Source of the DNA: Nitrosomonas sp.
GTDB lineage: Bacteria > Pseudomonadota > Gammaproteobacteria > Burkholderiales > Nitrosomonadaceae
DNA length: 64,000 nucleotides
Direction: 5' to 3'
Assembly (NCBI GenBank): GCA_031316255.1
Contig: JALDQW010000001.1
Coordinates: forward strand, 1,240,001-1,304,000
A model generated the notes under the pieces. The model was not told the DNA's origin. It saw only the letters and a program-made list of their open reading frames with translations, and searched no databases. Numbering within the stretch: position 1 is the first letter of the stretch; each line of letters starts with the position of its first letter. This document shows, piece by piece, positions 42,111 to 50,343 of this stretch. The position numbers and the translations under genes are program-made.

Positions 42111-42815
42111 ATGTCAGTGAATAGCAAAACCGGCAGTAATCGCGAACATCGTGAGGTGTGGGGTCTTTTGCCCTGGTTTATCAACCGGACGCTGAGTGCT
42201 GAGGAACAGGCACGGGTGGAAGGTCATATCAAGACATGTCTTACATGCCGGATTGAATTAAAGCAGCAGCGGCAGGTCTATGAGAATATCCAGCAGGCAG
42301 AGCTTTTGCAGCAAATGTCCAACGCGTCGTTTAATCGGCTCAAAATGCGTATTGACACACAGCCGGCTTCCCGATCTGCATCCTTTGGTAAAAGATTCGA
42401 GAATTTTCAAAGATTTTTCTTTCAATTTCCGGATTTCAGAAGACATCTCGCGCTGACTTTCGCAATAGTGCTGGTGACAACGGTGTTGATATTCAATACG
42501 ACGCTTGAAATGAATCTGCCGGATAATGAGTACCGGACTTTGGCCAAGCTGTCCGAATCGCTTGATGAAAGCAGGAAATCCAATTTGATACGCGTCATTT
42601 TTACTGACGAGACTGATGTGGCGCAAATTGACGCGATTGTCGGCAGTGTACACGGCCATATTGTCAACGGGCCATACCAAAACGGTATTTATGAAATTCT
42701 TATCGATGGCGAACAAAAATATTCTATGGAAGCAACTGATGCCATAAACGCGTTACGTAACAACGCACATGTGTTTTTTGCCGAACTGGCGCTTGCCCCA
42801 CTTTCATCCGAGTGA
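42111..42815 (+). CDS. Transmembrane anti-sigma factor with zinc-binding N-terminus
   Basis: A 234-residue protein. The cytoplasmic part contains H39-x3-C43-x2-C46, the zinc anti-sigma (ZAS/zf-HC2) motif that should hold the upstream sigma factor. One membrane segment lies at about 111-130. The periplasmic part ends in a compact alpha/beta domain (157-232: VIFTDETDVAQIDAIVGSVH, GPYQNGIYEILIDG, ALRNNAHVFFAELA) reminiscent of subtilase propeptide/inhibitor-like folds. The gene lies 18 bases after the sigma gene and 7 before the protease. Release by proteolysis is a plausible regulatory route. Confidence 0.88.
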   Translation: MSVNSKTGSNREHREVWGLLPWFINRTLSAEEQARVEGHIKTCLTCRIELKQQRQVYENIQQAELLQQMSNASFNRLKMRIDTQPASRSASFGKRFENFQRFFFQFPDFRRHLALTFAIVLVTTVLIFNTTLEMNLPDNEYRTLAKLSESLDESRKSNLIRVIFTDETDVAQIDAIVGSVHGHIVNGPYQNGIYEILIDGEQKYSMEATDAINALRNNAHVFFAELALAPLSSE

Positions 42816-42822
42816 GCCTGCT

Positions 42823-44115
42823 ATGTTGATATTATTTCTAAAGAAATTGTTGGTGTTTATTGCCATGCTGTTTGCGGTTCTGGGTATTTCTGTGTTGCCG
42901 GTCAGCGCCGGGCAGGATTTGGTTATCGATCCGTTGCTTTTTGATACGAATCGTGCTGAACGCATTGTTCTGGTTACCTATTCCGATAAGCACATCGACC
43001 GGATTCCTGTCGGCCAGATCAATCAGGCGTACCGCAAAAGAGGCGAATACAGCAGTTCGACATGGAGCCAGCGGGTTGCCAGCAGTATAGAGGCGGATTA
43101 CAAGTTAACCATTCTTGCACAATGGTCGATCAGCGAAATAGGCGAGCACTGCGTTGTTTATCTGATCAATGAAAACCAGTCAGTTGCTGAAATCATTGCG
43201 ACATTATCGAATGATAACCGTATCGATAATGTTCAATCGATGGCGACGTTTAAAGTGCTGGCCAGGGAATACAGCGACCCCTATTACCGGTTGCAATCGA
43301 GTATTCATCCGTTCAATCTGGAAAAGATCCACAGTCAAGTAACGGGCAAAAATATAACCATTGCAATTATAGACACGGGCGTGGATGCAAAACACCCCGA
43401 TCTGGACGGTCAGATTAATGTCATTAAGGATTTTGTTGCAGATCAGGCCACCGCTTTTCCCAGTGACGGGCATGGCACAGCAATTGCCGGCATTATTGCC
43501 GCCAAGGCAAACAATGGACAGGGCATAGTCGGTCTGGCGCCCGATAGCCGCATTGTTGCCATGAAAGCCTGCTGGGGAATTTCTGAAGGAAACCTGGATG
43601 CGGTTTGCAACAGCTTTACCCTGGCCCTGGCGTTGAACACCGCCATCAACATGAAGGTAGACGTCATTAATTTAAGTCTGACCGGGCCTTACGATCCCCT
43701 TTTGGCCAGACTGATCGATGCCGCTGTTCGGCAAGGCATTATTGTCATCGCCTCTCAAACCGACCGGCAAGATGACAAATCCGGTTTTCCGGCGCAACAG
43801 CCGGGCGTGATCGGCGTGCAAAGCCACAATCACATGTTGCAAACATCGTATAAAACACAAGCACAGATTGTCCCCGCACCTGGAGAACAAATCCTCACTA
43901 CACTCCCCAACGGCGCCTACGACTTCATCTCCGGCAATTCAATGGCCACCGCCCACGTCACCGGCCTTGCCGCTTTATTATTACAGCTTGAGCGCGGCCT
44001 CAACAGCCAGGACCTGTACAAATTGCTGGTCAAGGCTAACGAGCCACAGTTCTATAAAGTATTCAACTCACATTCCAACAAAGCCAATAATATCAAAACC
44101 GGGTTTAAACAATGA
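42823..44115 (+). CDS. Secreted subtilisin-like serine protease (S8 family)
   Basis: A 430-residue protease from ATG 42823; the longer frame from 42769 overlaps the anti-sigma gene and is rejected. A signal peptide ends near residue 29 (PVSAG). A propeptide-like region (about 45-150) precedes the catalytic domain with D184 (IIDTGVDAKHPDL), H217 (SDGHGTAIAGI) and S373 (SGNSMATAHVTGL), so the triad is complete. The catalytic domain ends about 30 residues before the C-terminus, with no cell-wall anchor. The gene is translated right after the anti-sigma factor, suggesting that protease and sigma pathway work together. Confidence 0.93.
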   Translation: MLILFLKKLLVFIAMLFAVLGISVLPVSAGQDLVIDPLLFDTNRAERIVLVTYSDKHIDRIPVGQINQAYRKRGEYSSSTWSQRVASSIEADYKLTILAQWSISEIGEHCVVYLINENQSVAEIIATLSNDNRIDNVQSMATFKVLAREYSDPYYRLQSSIHPFNLEKIHSQVTGKNITIAIIDTGVDAKHPDLDGQINVIKDFVADQATAFPSDGHGTAIAGIIAAKANNGQGIVGLAPDSRIVAMKACWGISEGNLDAVCNSFTLALALNTAINMKVDVINLSLTGPYDPLLARLIDAAVRQGIIVIASQTDRQDDKSGFPAQQPGVIGVQSHNHMLQTSYKTQAQIVPAPGEQILTTLPNGAYDFISGNSMATAHVTGLAALLLQLERGLNSQDLYKLLVKANEPQFYKVFNSHSNKANNIKTGFKQ

Positions 44116-44194
44116 AAAAACTGCCCGCTGGTGCAAAAGCTGGTTTTACAAGCAATGCTTCATGCAAATTAGTACGCTATCCATCTGAAATTGC

Positions 44195-44249
44195 CTGATG
44201 ATACACTGCTTATCTGTCAAATATGAGCAGATAAGCAGTGTATCATCAG
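44195..44249. repeat. Perfect 22-bp inverted repeat with 11-base loop
   Basis: Positions 44195-44216 (CTGATGATACACTGCTTATC and TG) are the exact reverse complement of 44228-44249, separated by 11 bases. It lies 80 bases past the protease stop. A perfect 22-bp stem without a T-run is longer than usual for a rho-independent terminator. It could terminate the sigma operon or be a remnant of a miniature mobile element. Sequence is direct; function is inferred. Confidence 0.75.
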
Positions 44250-44388
44250 TAACTACGCTATCACCAAAAGCTCAAAAAGACACCGCTTTTCGATTTTATC
44301 TTGGTACGATTGACAAGTTGTCGTGCGTGATTACCTTTCCCTGGAATTTAATGAACGCATTGAATTCAGGAAACGTCCGCACTATCAC

Positions 44389-44502
44389 TTACGCAAGATA
44401 CATTGATAAAAAAATCAACGCCACCGCTACGGCACTTATAATGGCAAGATTGAGTCCCAATTTTTTAAACGCTTCCGAATCTTCCTTTTCTAGCATTGCC
44501 AT
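44389..44502 (-). CDS. 37-residue single-pass membrane protein
   Basis: This short gene encodes a charged N-terminus (MAMLEKEDSEAFKKLG) followed by one hydrophobic segment (LNLAIISAVAVALIFLSMYL) up to the stop. A very good ribosome site, GGAGG, sits seven bases before the ATG. A strong ribosome site plus a clean membrane helix makes a real gene likely. An FNR-like site lies 64-77 bases upstream of the start. Small proteins of this shape are often accessory subunits of respiratory oxidases; that comparison is inference and no specific family is recognised. Confidence 0.7.
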   Translation of the reverse strand: MAMLEKEDSEAFKKLGLNLAIISAVAVALIFLSMYLA

Positions 44503-44915
44503 GTTTAACCTCCACTTAAAACAATAATGGAACCGCTATCCTGCACACAATCTGAATAATATTCATTGACTTAGATCAATAAAACATCAATTATTAACTG
44601 CTTAAGAATCTGCATGAAATCAGGCTGATTCCCGAGTAATTTTGGCAGTGCCTTGACCTTGTAGTGATTTATCATGCATCAATAATCAACTGAATGGAAT
44701 GCTATTATCTCTATCGAAAGCAATTCAAGATTCAATTTCTTAATACAATTATGATGTGACTGCTCCAGCGATTACTATTTAAAATGATTGAGATTGACGC
44801 AAAAAGATAGACATTGTCGCGAATGTTATGCAAGACTAGACGCCGAGTAATTATGTCCTGACATACTGCTGGGTCGTGATTTATCCGTGTATTGTATTCA
44901 TTAGAGGAGTCTTTT
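44503..44915. other. Intergenic region with FNR-like site
   Basis: A 413-bp gap between the 37-residue protein gene (leftward) and the coiled-coil gene (rightward). Apart from the FNR-like dyad at 44566-44579 and the ribosome site AGAGGAG at 44903-44909, it is AT-rich with no supported ORF or RNA gene. Confidence 0.45.
44566..44579. promoter_or_regulatory. FNR-like regulator site
   Basis: TTGAC-TTAG-ATCAA differs from the FNR consensus TTGAT-N4-ATCAA at one base. It sits upstream of the leftward 37-residue membrane protein gene, and about 340 bases before the rightward coiled-coil/ODP operon. Control by oxygen or nitric oxide through an FNR/NNR-family factor is plausible but inferred. Confidence 0.45.
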
Positions 44916-45572
44916 ATGGAACTGGCGAGGACGACAAACAAAAACAATGTCGTCAGTATCTTTGTGAGTTGTATTGATTTTACAATACGGTCACGCGCCT
45001 TCGATTATCGCATCGAACAATTGCGCAGAGCGGGAATCAATGCCCAGGTGATTGCCAGTCGTTCGAATGAGATGGGACTGATATTGACCGAGCTGGTTAA
45101 GGAAATAAACGCCATGGCGTCGGAAGTCGGTAGAATTTTACAGAAAGTCTCGGAAAGCGGTCATGTTCTTGGAGGATTGGCAAAAGATAACATGCGATTG
45201 GCCGGATTAATGAAGCACTATTTTAGCGCCATGGAAAAAACGCGCGAAAGTAAAAGCAAGGATATCATTCATCGTGAGTATTCGCGATTGCATAATCAGA
45301 TTGAAAATAATTTTCGTTCTATCCGGGTTCAGTTAAAGTCACATAAGATCACGCTCATTGATCTCTACGCCACTTCAGAATTTGTTGATCCGTTGGTCAG
45401 TCTGATTAAAATTAATGTTGCGATGTTCGCTGAATTCAGTGATCAATTTGATCATGTAACGCAAGAACTGGAATCATTTCACGAATTTATCATTACCACA
45501 GTGGATGAAATGACAAACGAAATAGAAAGTGCGCTGGGTATCATCAATGCATATTTAGGAGAGCAATCATGA
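44916..45572 (+). CDS. Coiled-coil protein, methyl-accepting-protein-like helices
   Basis: A 218-residue, almost wholly helical protein with no signal peptide or membrane segment. Residues about 35-85 (INAQVIASRSNEMGLILTEL then NAMASEVGRILQKV) resemble the long helical hairpin of chemoreceptor signalling domains but lack the exact tip motif. The C-terminal half has further amphipathic helices (FAEFSDQFDHVTQELESFHE). ATG 44916 follows AGAGGAG with good spacing. The stop overlaps the next gene by four bases (ATGA), so the two products probably work together. The partner is an ODP-like diiron protein, suggesting oxygen or redox sensing (inference). Confidence 0.75.
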   Translation: MELARTTNKNNVVSIFVSCIDFTIRSRAFDYRIEQLRRAGINAQVIASRSNEMGLILTELVKEINAMASEVGRILQKVSESGHVLGGLAKDNMRLAGLMKHYFSAMEKTRESKSKDIIHREYSRLHNQIENNFRSIRVQLKSHKITLIDLYATSEFVDPLVSLIKINVAMFAEFSDQFDHVTQELESFHEFIITTVDEMTNEIESALGIINAYLGEQS

Positions 45573-46312
45573 TCAAGAAGTTGTTATTTGAGAAGGGTGA
45601 TCATGCGTGGTATGTTCTGTGCCGTGACCCAGAAAAATCAGAACATGTGATCGATACCAATGAATATGTGGTTGTATCGGGTGGCGAAGGACTGATTCTT
45701 GATCCAGGTGGAATGGAAGTATTCGCCCAAATCGCCAGTGTGATGGCGGAAGTTATTCCTTTTACTTCAATCAAACATATTTTTGGCTCGCATCAGGATC
45801 CGGATGTTATTTCATCATTGCCGCTTTGGACGGGCCTATCTCCCAATGCAAAAGTATATATCCCCTGGATGTGGACGGGTTTTATTGCTCATTTTGGTCT
45901 GGAAAGTGTCAATCAGTTTGTTTCCATTCCTGATGAGGGAATGGATATCGCTTTTGGCAATCGCTCCCGTGTAACAGTTATTCCCGCCCACTATTGCCAT
46001 TCAGCGGGTAATTTTTCCGTCTACGATGCCAAGGCAAAAATATTGTTCTCCGGTGATATCGGCGCCGGATTATTACCCAAAAATTATACCAATGTATTTG
46101 TGGAAGATTTTGAGCGTCATATTCGGTATATGGAAGCTTTTCATAAACGGTGGATGCCTTCAAATACCGCCAAGAACGATTGGATAAAGCGGGTAAGGAA
46201 ACTGGATATAAATATGCTTTGCCCACAGCATGGTGCGATTTTTAAGGATAAGCAAGTGAATCAGTTTCTGGACTGGTTCGAAGCGCTTGAAGTGGGTATC
46301 TGGGGCAAGTAG
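45569..46312 (+). CDS. ODP-like oxygen-binding diiron protein (metallo-beta-lactamase fold)
   Basis: A 247-residue MBL-fold protein similar to the diiron domain of flavodiiron proteins but without a flavodoxin domain. Ligands are visible in order: H75-Q-D77-P-D79, H144 (AHYCHSAGNF), D163 (LFSGDIGA) and H221 (CPQHGAIF). The HQDPD form replaces the usual HxExD. Free-standing members of this family (ODP) bind oxygen and have been linked to chemotaxis in other bacteria. It is translationally coupled to the upstream coiled-coil protein. It is likely cytoplasmic since no signal peptide is present. Enzymatic oxygen reduction is less likely without a flavin partner. Confidence 0.85.
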   Translation: MIKKLLFEKGDHAWYVLCRDPEKSEHVIDTNEYVVVSGGEGLILDPGGMEVFAQIASVMAEVIPFTSIKHIFGSHQDPDVISSLPLWTGLSPNAKVYIPWMWTGFIAHFGLESVNQFVSIPDEGMDIAFGNRSRVTVIPAHYCHSAGNFSVYDAKAKILFSGDIGAGLLPKNYTNVFVEDFERHIRYMEAFHKRWMPSNTAKNDWIKRVRKLDINMLCPQHGAIFKDKQVNQFLDWFEALEVGIWGK

Positions 46313-46582
46313 GTAATAAATAACTGCTGCTGCCGACTTTTCAATCTGAAAATTTCATGGTTAAGAAGAATCCCGGGTCAGCGATAATCAAGACTCGCAA
46401 GGAAAGATAAAGGGATCGGCCAAAGCTGTCTGCACATTATTTTCTTGATTCGTCATCTGAATCTGGTTTTGTTCTCGCTTGTACGATTACTGTTACTCTA
46501 TGAGAAAAATCACATTCCTGACACGGTTTTTTGCTTATAATTTTTTCAAACTTTCACTGATGAATAATGAGAGATCAACTCT

Positions 46583-47092
46583 GTGAATCATGCAACGACA
46601 ATGGTTATTTTGTTAAACCTGAGGCACAGGCAGAGACTGTTATATTGTTTTTGCTTTTTTTTGATCCCGGGAGTGGCATTTTCAAATGAAGTAAGGGCAG
46701 ACGTGTTTTGTGTGATCAAGGCGCAACGTGCCGAATGCAGCGCGATGCCTGTGATTGTGCGGGCAAAATTAAATCTATCGGCTTCTAATTTCAGTTTGGC
46801 TGCACAGTATGAATCCTGTTTCAGTGAAAGAGCTGTGGAGATACAAGGACGTGTTTTGCAAACAGTAAATAAAGAAAACGTCCACGAATTTGAGCTCCTT
46901 GGCGAGCACTATGAACCTGTAACCGATTTTATTGCTTTTCCCAGAACAATTGCTTATCTGGTATTGGATAAATCAACGCAAAAAGGTATGTTTACGGATG
47001 TCTGGTCTGCACAGCAGTTGATGCACCACCCGGCACCTTCGATATTGACTGTTCCAGTCAATTGCAAAAACACTCAAAGGAGGCAACATTAA
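46583..47092 (+). CDS. Secreted Cys-containing protein of unknown function
   Basis: A 169-residue protein with an N-terminal signal (LLYCFCFFLIPGVAFS). The mature part has Cys residues in VFCVIKAQRAEC, ESCF and VNCKN that could form two disulfides, consistent with export. GTG 46583 is used; ATG 46601 is an in-frame alternative that still keeps the signal. The stop overlaps the start of the next small gene by one base (TAATG), and both lie upstream of the tyrosinase gene. Family not recognised; a role with the tyrosinase is possible from context only. Confidence 0.65.
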   Translation: MNHATTMVILLNLRHRQRLLYCFCFFLIPGVAFSNEVRADVFCVIKAQRAECSAMPVIVRAKLNLSASNFSLAAQYESCFSERAVEIQGRVLQTVNKENVHEFELLGEHYEPVTDFIAFPRTIAYLVLDKSTQKGMFTDVWSAQQLMHHPAPSILTVPVNCKNTQRRQH

Positions 47093-47295
47093 TGTCAACC
47101 ATATCGGAAACCTACCAGGATAAAACCATCGAAATACAGGATAACAAGAGGCTGCTGATCAATAGTAAACCCGTTCAGATTCTTTTTGACAACGAAACGG
47201 GCAAGTGGTCGACGCACCTAATTCCCTATAAACAGTATGACGATTTGTTAACGCTTGCCAAGCAAATCATCGCTGATTCAGAGGAATTCAAGTAA
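47092..47295 (+). CDS. Small soluble protein of unknown function, upstream of tyrosinase
   Basis: A 67-residue protein (start MSTISETYQDKTIEIQDNKR) without a signal peptide, predicted as a few strands followed by a C-terminal helix (YDDLLTLAKQIIADSEEF). ATG 47092 has a near-perfect AAAGGAGG site eight bases upstream. It overlaps the preceding gene by one base and ends 84 bases before the tyrosinase start. No family recognised; it might be a helper of the tyrosinase, by position only. Confidence 0.7.
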   Translation: MSTISETYQDKTIEIQDNKRLLINSKPVQILFDNETGKWSTHLIPYKQYDDLLTLAKQIIADSEEFK

Positions 47296-47379
47296 GGCTT
47301 CCCGCCTTTATTTTCATGCTGGCAGAATGCGTCAAAGATGAAATAAATATGGGTAAAAATTTAACTGGAGACTGCAATC

Positions 47380-48882
47380 ATGGCTATTCGTAAAGATGCA
47401 AACACACTGACGCCTGCAGAAAGACAGGAATTTGTACAGGCAGTTCATGCGCTGAAACAAAGCGGACTTTATGATCAATTTGTTTTACGGCACGCCAATA
47501 CGCCAATGACGGCAATTCATCGCAGCCCTGCTTTCCTGCCGTGGCATCGTCGCTTCATTCTTGACTTCGAACGCGAACTCCAGAGAGTATCCGGCAATCC
47601 GGATTTGGGTCTGCCCTACTGGAACTGGTCGAGTGGCGGGCCGGGCGCTTCAATGTGGAATAACGATCTGCTCGGCGGCGATGGCAATTCGATAACCGGT
47701 ATCGTTGAAACCGGCCCTTTCCGTTCAGGCCAGTGGAGTGTAATCAATTCGGACGGCAATTCGACAGGCCCGCTCAGACGGCAATTTGGCCGCTCCGGCG
47801 CAAACACGCTGCCGACACAATCCGAAATTTTACAAGTACTCAGTGTGACGCCTTACGACAGCTTCCCGTGGAATACGAACAGTTCGCCCAGTTTTCGCAA
47901 TCAATTGGAAGGCTGGATGGGACCCAATCTACATAATCGCGGCCATGTTTGGGTGGGCGGCTCCATGTTGCCGATGACTTCACCGAACGATCCGGTTTTT
48001 TTTATGCACCATTGCATGGTGGACAAATTGTGGCATGAGTGGCAATTGCGTTTTCCCAATCAAGGTTATCTGCCCGTCTCGGGCGGGCCGTTTGGTCAGA
48101 ACCTTACAGATATGATGGCCGGCACACCCAATGGACCGGTCGGTTCAAGACCCATTGATGTGCTTGACAGCGCCGCTTTAGGGATTGAATATGATCAATT
48201 GCTGCCCGGTACGCCACAACCGATACCTCCTGGACAGAATGTCACGCGAATAAATTTAAACGCAGCACCGGCTGCAGGACAAGTCTCGCAACCGGGAGAA
48301 ATCGATTTGTTTGAATTCGATCTCGACCAGCTTCGCAACATCATTCTGGAAACATCCGGGAATTCGGATACCGTGCTAACGTTGTACGGGCCTGATGATT
48401 TCACCCGGGAAATCGCGGAGAACGATGATGGCGGCAGTAATTTCAATAGCCGTATTTCAATGACATTATCGGCCGGTAGCTACCGTGCATCCGTCCGATT
48501 GTATAATCCCGGCAGTACAGGCGATTACCGGATCCAACTCAGCTCAGAAACAGGGACACCGATACCGTCCATTCCGGTATTAACCGTCGATAATCCGCCT
48601 TTTGCTGCCGAAATATCCACCGACCGTGAAAGTGATGTCTATCAAATAAATATCTCCGCGGCCGGAAGATATCAGATTGAAACACAGGGCAATACCGATG
48701 TTTTCCTGTCCTTATACGGACCGGGCAGTCAGAGCACATTAATCGCAACCGATGATGACAGCGGCGCCGGTTTAAACGCCAGACTTATCCGAGAGCTGAG
48801 TCCGGGAAGCTACTTTGCAGCGGTGCGGCATTTCTCGGCTTTTGGCAGAGGCGCGTATCAGATCCGTGTGATTCGATTATAG
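47380..48882 (+). CDS. Tyrosinase-family copper oxidase with two PPC-like C-terminal domains
   Basis: A 500-residue protein. The tyrosinase core has CuA ligands H38, H47 and H56 (HRSPAFLPWHRRF) and CuB ligands H185, H189 and H211 (LHNRGHVW and DPVFFMHHCMVDKLW), the full binuclear type 3 copper set. From about 285 to the end are two repeats like the bacterial pre-peptidase C-terminal (PPC) domain: GEIDLFEFDLDQ ... SAGSYRASVRLY and ESDVYQINIS ... SPGSYFAAVRHF. No Sec or Tat signal is seen, odd for a protein with PPC domains, which are usually extracellular. It probably oxidises phenols or acts as a copper-oxygen enzyme; the substrate is unknown. Confidence 0.9.
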   Translation: MAIRKDANTLTPAERQEFVQAVHALKQSGLYDQFVLRHANTPMTAIHRSPAFLPWHRRFILDFERELQRVSGNPDLGLPYWNWSSGGPGASMWNNDLLGGDGNSITGIVETGPFRSGQWSVINSDGNSTGPLRRQFGRSGANTLPTQSEILQVLSVTPYDSFPWNTNSSPSFRNQLEGWMGPNLHNRGHVWVGGSMLPMTSPNDPVFFMHHCMVDKLWHEWQLRFPNQGYLPVSGGPFGQNLTDMMAGTPNGPVGSRPIDVLDSAALGIEYDQLLPGTPQPIPPGQNVTRINLNAAPAAGQVSQPGEIDLFEFDLDQLRNIILETSGNSDTVLTLYGPDDFTREIAENDDGGSNFNSRISMTLSAGSYRASVRLYNPGSTGDYRIQLSSETGTPIPSIPVLTVDNPPFAAEISTDRESDVYQINISAAGRYQIETQGNTDVFLSLYGPGSQSTLIATDDDSGAGLNARLIRELSPGSYFAAVRHFSAFGRGAYQIRVIRL

Positions 48883-49092
48883 TCACGCGGGTGAGTTTCG
48901 GGTGCAATTGAAGATGAATGTGGGGGAGATGATTTTTTACCCAGTCGACAGCCGCATGACCGTGAAAAAAAATAATTGTGGCTTTGGCCGGTGTTTTTTT
49001 AGCGGGCAACCACCGACTATGCAGTTTTCGTTGCGCGGCATCGGTAACCGATCAACAACCCAGCCAGTCAGTAGACAAACCAGAAGACCAGC

Positions 49093-49650
49093 GTGGATAT
49101 CGATACGCAATTAATTCAACAGATTGCACAACAGGAGCAGCAAGCACTCGCACGATTATACGAACGGCATGTCATGCAAATGCTCGCCGTAGCCGTTAAA
49201 ATTCTTAAGTCGCGGAAAGACGCCGAGGATTTGATTCACGATGTGTTTCTGGAAATCTGGCACAAAGCCGCGGATTTCGACGCAACGCGCAGTTCGGTGC
49301 GCAACTGGATACTGCTGCGGGTACGTAGTCGCGCAATCGACAGGTTGCGCTCGCGCACATACGCACAAACCGTTTTTTCAGCGAATGACTACGACGAGTC
49401 AGCACTGGTGCAACACGGTCCCGCACCGGATCAACTGGCGCAGTGGCAACAGGCGCGCAGCGTCGTGCAACGCTTGCCGGAACCGCAGTATAACGTCATT
49501 GTGTTGAGTTATTATGAAGGCCTGACCTGCACCGAAATCGCCGAGCGATGCCAGATACCGGTGGGCACCGTCAAATCAAGGCTGTCCGCAGCGCTCAAAC
49601 AGTTACGCAGCGCGTTGCAACCGCATGAGGAAAAATCACATGTCCGATAA
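49093..49650 (+). CDS. ECF-type sigma factor paired with a ChrR-like cupin
   Basis: A 185-residue sigma factor. Region 2 includes LYERHVMQMLAVAVKILKSR, AEDLIHDVFLEIWHKA and SVRNWILLRVRSRAIDRLRS; region 4 includes LPEPQYNVIVLSYYEGLTC and EIAERCQIPVGTVKSRLSA. It starts at GTG 49093. The downstream cupin gene begins inside its 3' end (11-base overlap), the arrangement seen for RpoE/ChrR singlet-oxygen response pairs. Confidence 0.92.
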   Translation: MDIDTQLIQQIAQQEQQALARLYERHVMQMLAVAVKILKSRKDAEDLIHDVFLEIWHKAADFDATRSSVRNWILLRVRSRAIDRLRSRTYAQTVFSANDYDESALVQHGPAPDQLAQWQQARSVVQRLPEPQYNVIVLSYYEGLTCTEIAERCQIPVGTVKSRLSAALKQLRSALQPHEEKSHVR

Positions 49651-50269
49651 CGACGACAAGTTTGCCGAATACGCTTTAAAAACACTCGATGATAAAACGG
49701 CGCGCATGCTGGCGACGGAAATTGCCAACTCCACCCAAAAACAGGCGTCGCTACGAGAAATCGAAGACGCACTGACACTGCTGGCCGAATCCGAGCAGCC
49801 GATTGCCCCTTCTGCGCAATTGCGCGCGCGGGTATTGAATGCGTTGCGGCAGGAAACACGGTTTTCCGGCTTCATCGAACGCCTGTGTGGTTTTTTCGAC
49901 TTGCCGCGCGAAACTGTTGAGACACAACTATCCCTTCTCGATCGAGTCCATGCCGAATCGTGGCAGATGAATGCATTTCCCGGCACGCATTTATTGCACT
50001 TCGACGGCGGTGCGCAAATTGCGCCAAACGCCGATTGCGGTCTGGTTTATGTCGAACCCGGTAACCGTATCGACGCACACCGCCATTTAGGCGATGAATG
50101 GTCGCTGGTACTGCAAGGTGAACTGCGAGAAACCGGCGGCGCCATCTATTTCCCCGGCGATTGTCTGTACCGCCGCGCTGGCTCTGTGCATGCGGTTGAA
50201 TCGGTCGGCAGCGACGCACTGATTTTCGCCGCGATTCTGATCGAAGGACTGGAATTCGCTGGCGAATAA
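49640..50269 (+). CDS. ChrR-like cupin anti-sigma factor
   Basis: A 209-residue protein, N-terminal helical anti-sigma-like part (about 1-75) and C-terminal cupin domain (about 105-205) with DAHRHLGDEWSLVLQGEL and the strand GGAIYFPGDCLYRRAGSVHA, which supply His/Glu metal ligands. The N-terminal half lacks the HxxxCxxC zinc motif of classical ChrR, so its contact with the sigma factor may be zinc-independent. ATG 49640 follows GAGGAAAA. It probably inhibits the upstream sigma factor until an oxidant or metal signal acts on the cupin. Confidence 0.82.
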   Translation: MSDNDDKFAEYALKTLDDKTARMLATEIANSTQKQASLREIEDALTLLAESEQPIAPSAQLRARVLNALRQETRFSGFIERLCGFFDLPRETVETQLSLLDRVHAESWQMNAFPGTHLLHFDGGAQIAPNADCGLVYVEPGNRIDAHRHLGDEWSLVLQGELRETGGAIYFPGDCLYRRAGSVHAVESVGSDALIFAAILIEGLEFAGE

Positions 50270-50276
50270 ACGCAAA

Positions 50277-50313
50277 AAAACAGTCCGGGCATGTGATGCA
50301 CCCGGACTGTTTT
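50277..50313. terminator. Bidirectional rho-independent terminator
   Basis: AAAACAGTCCGGG pairs exactly with CCCGGACTGTTTT around an 11-base loop. It sits between the convergent cupin gene and the gene ending at 50344, with U-tracts in both directions. Confidence 0.9.
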
Positions 50314-50343
50314 ATACCGATCAACGGCCGATTGATATCGCGG

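Noticed and set aside
44198..44527. 109-codon plus-strand ORF
   Set aside because: It begins inside the perfect inverted repeat and overlaps the better-supported 37-residue gene on the other strand.
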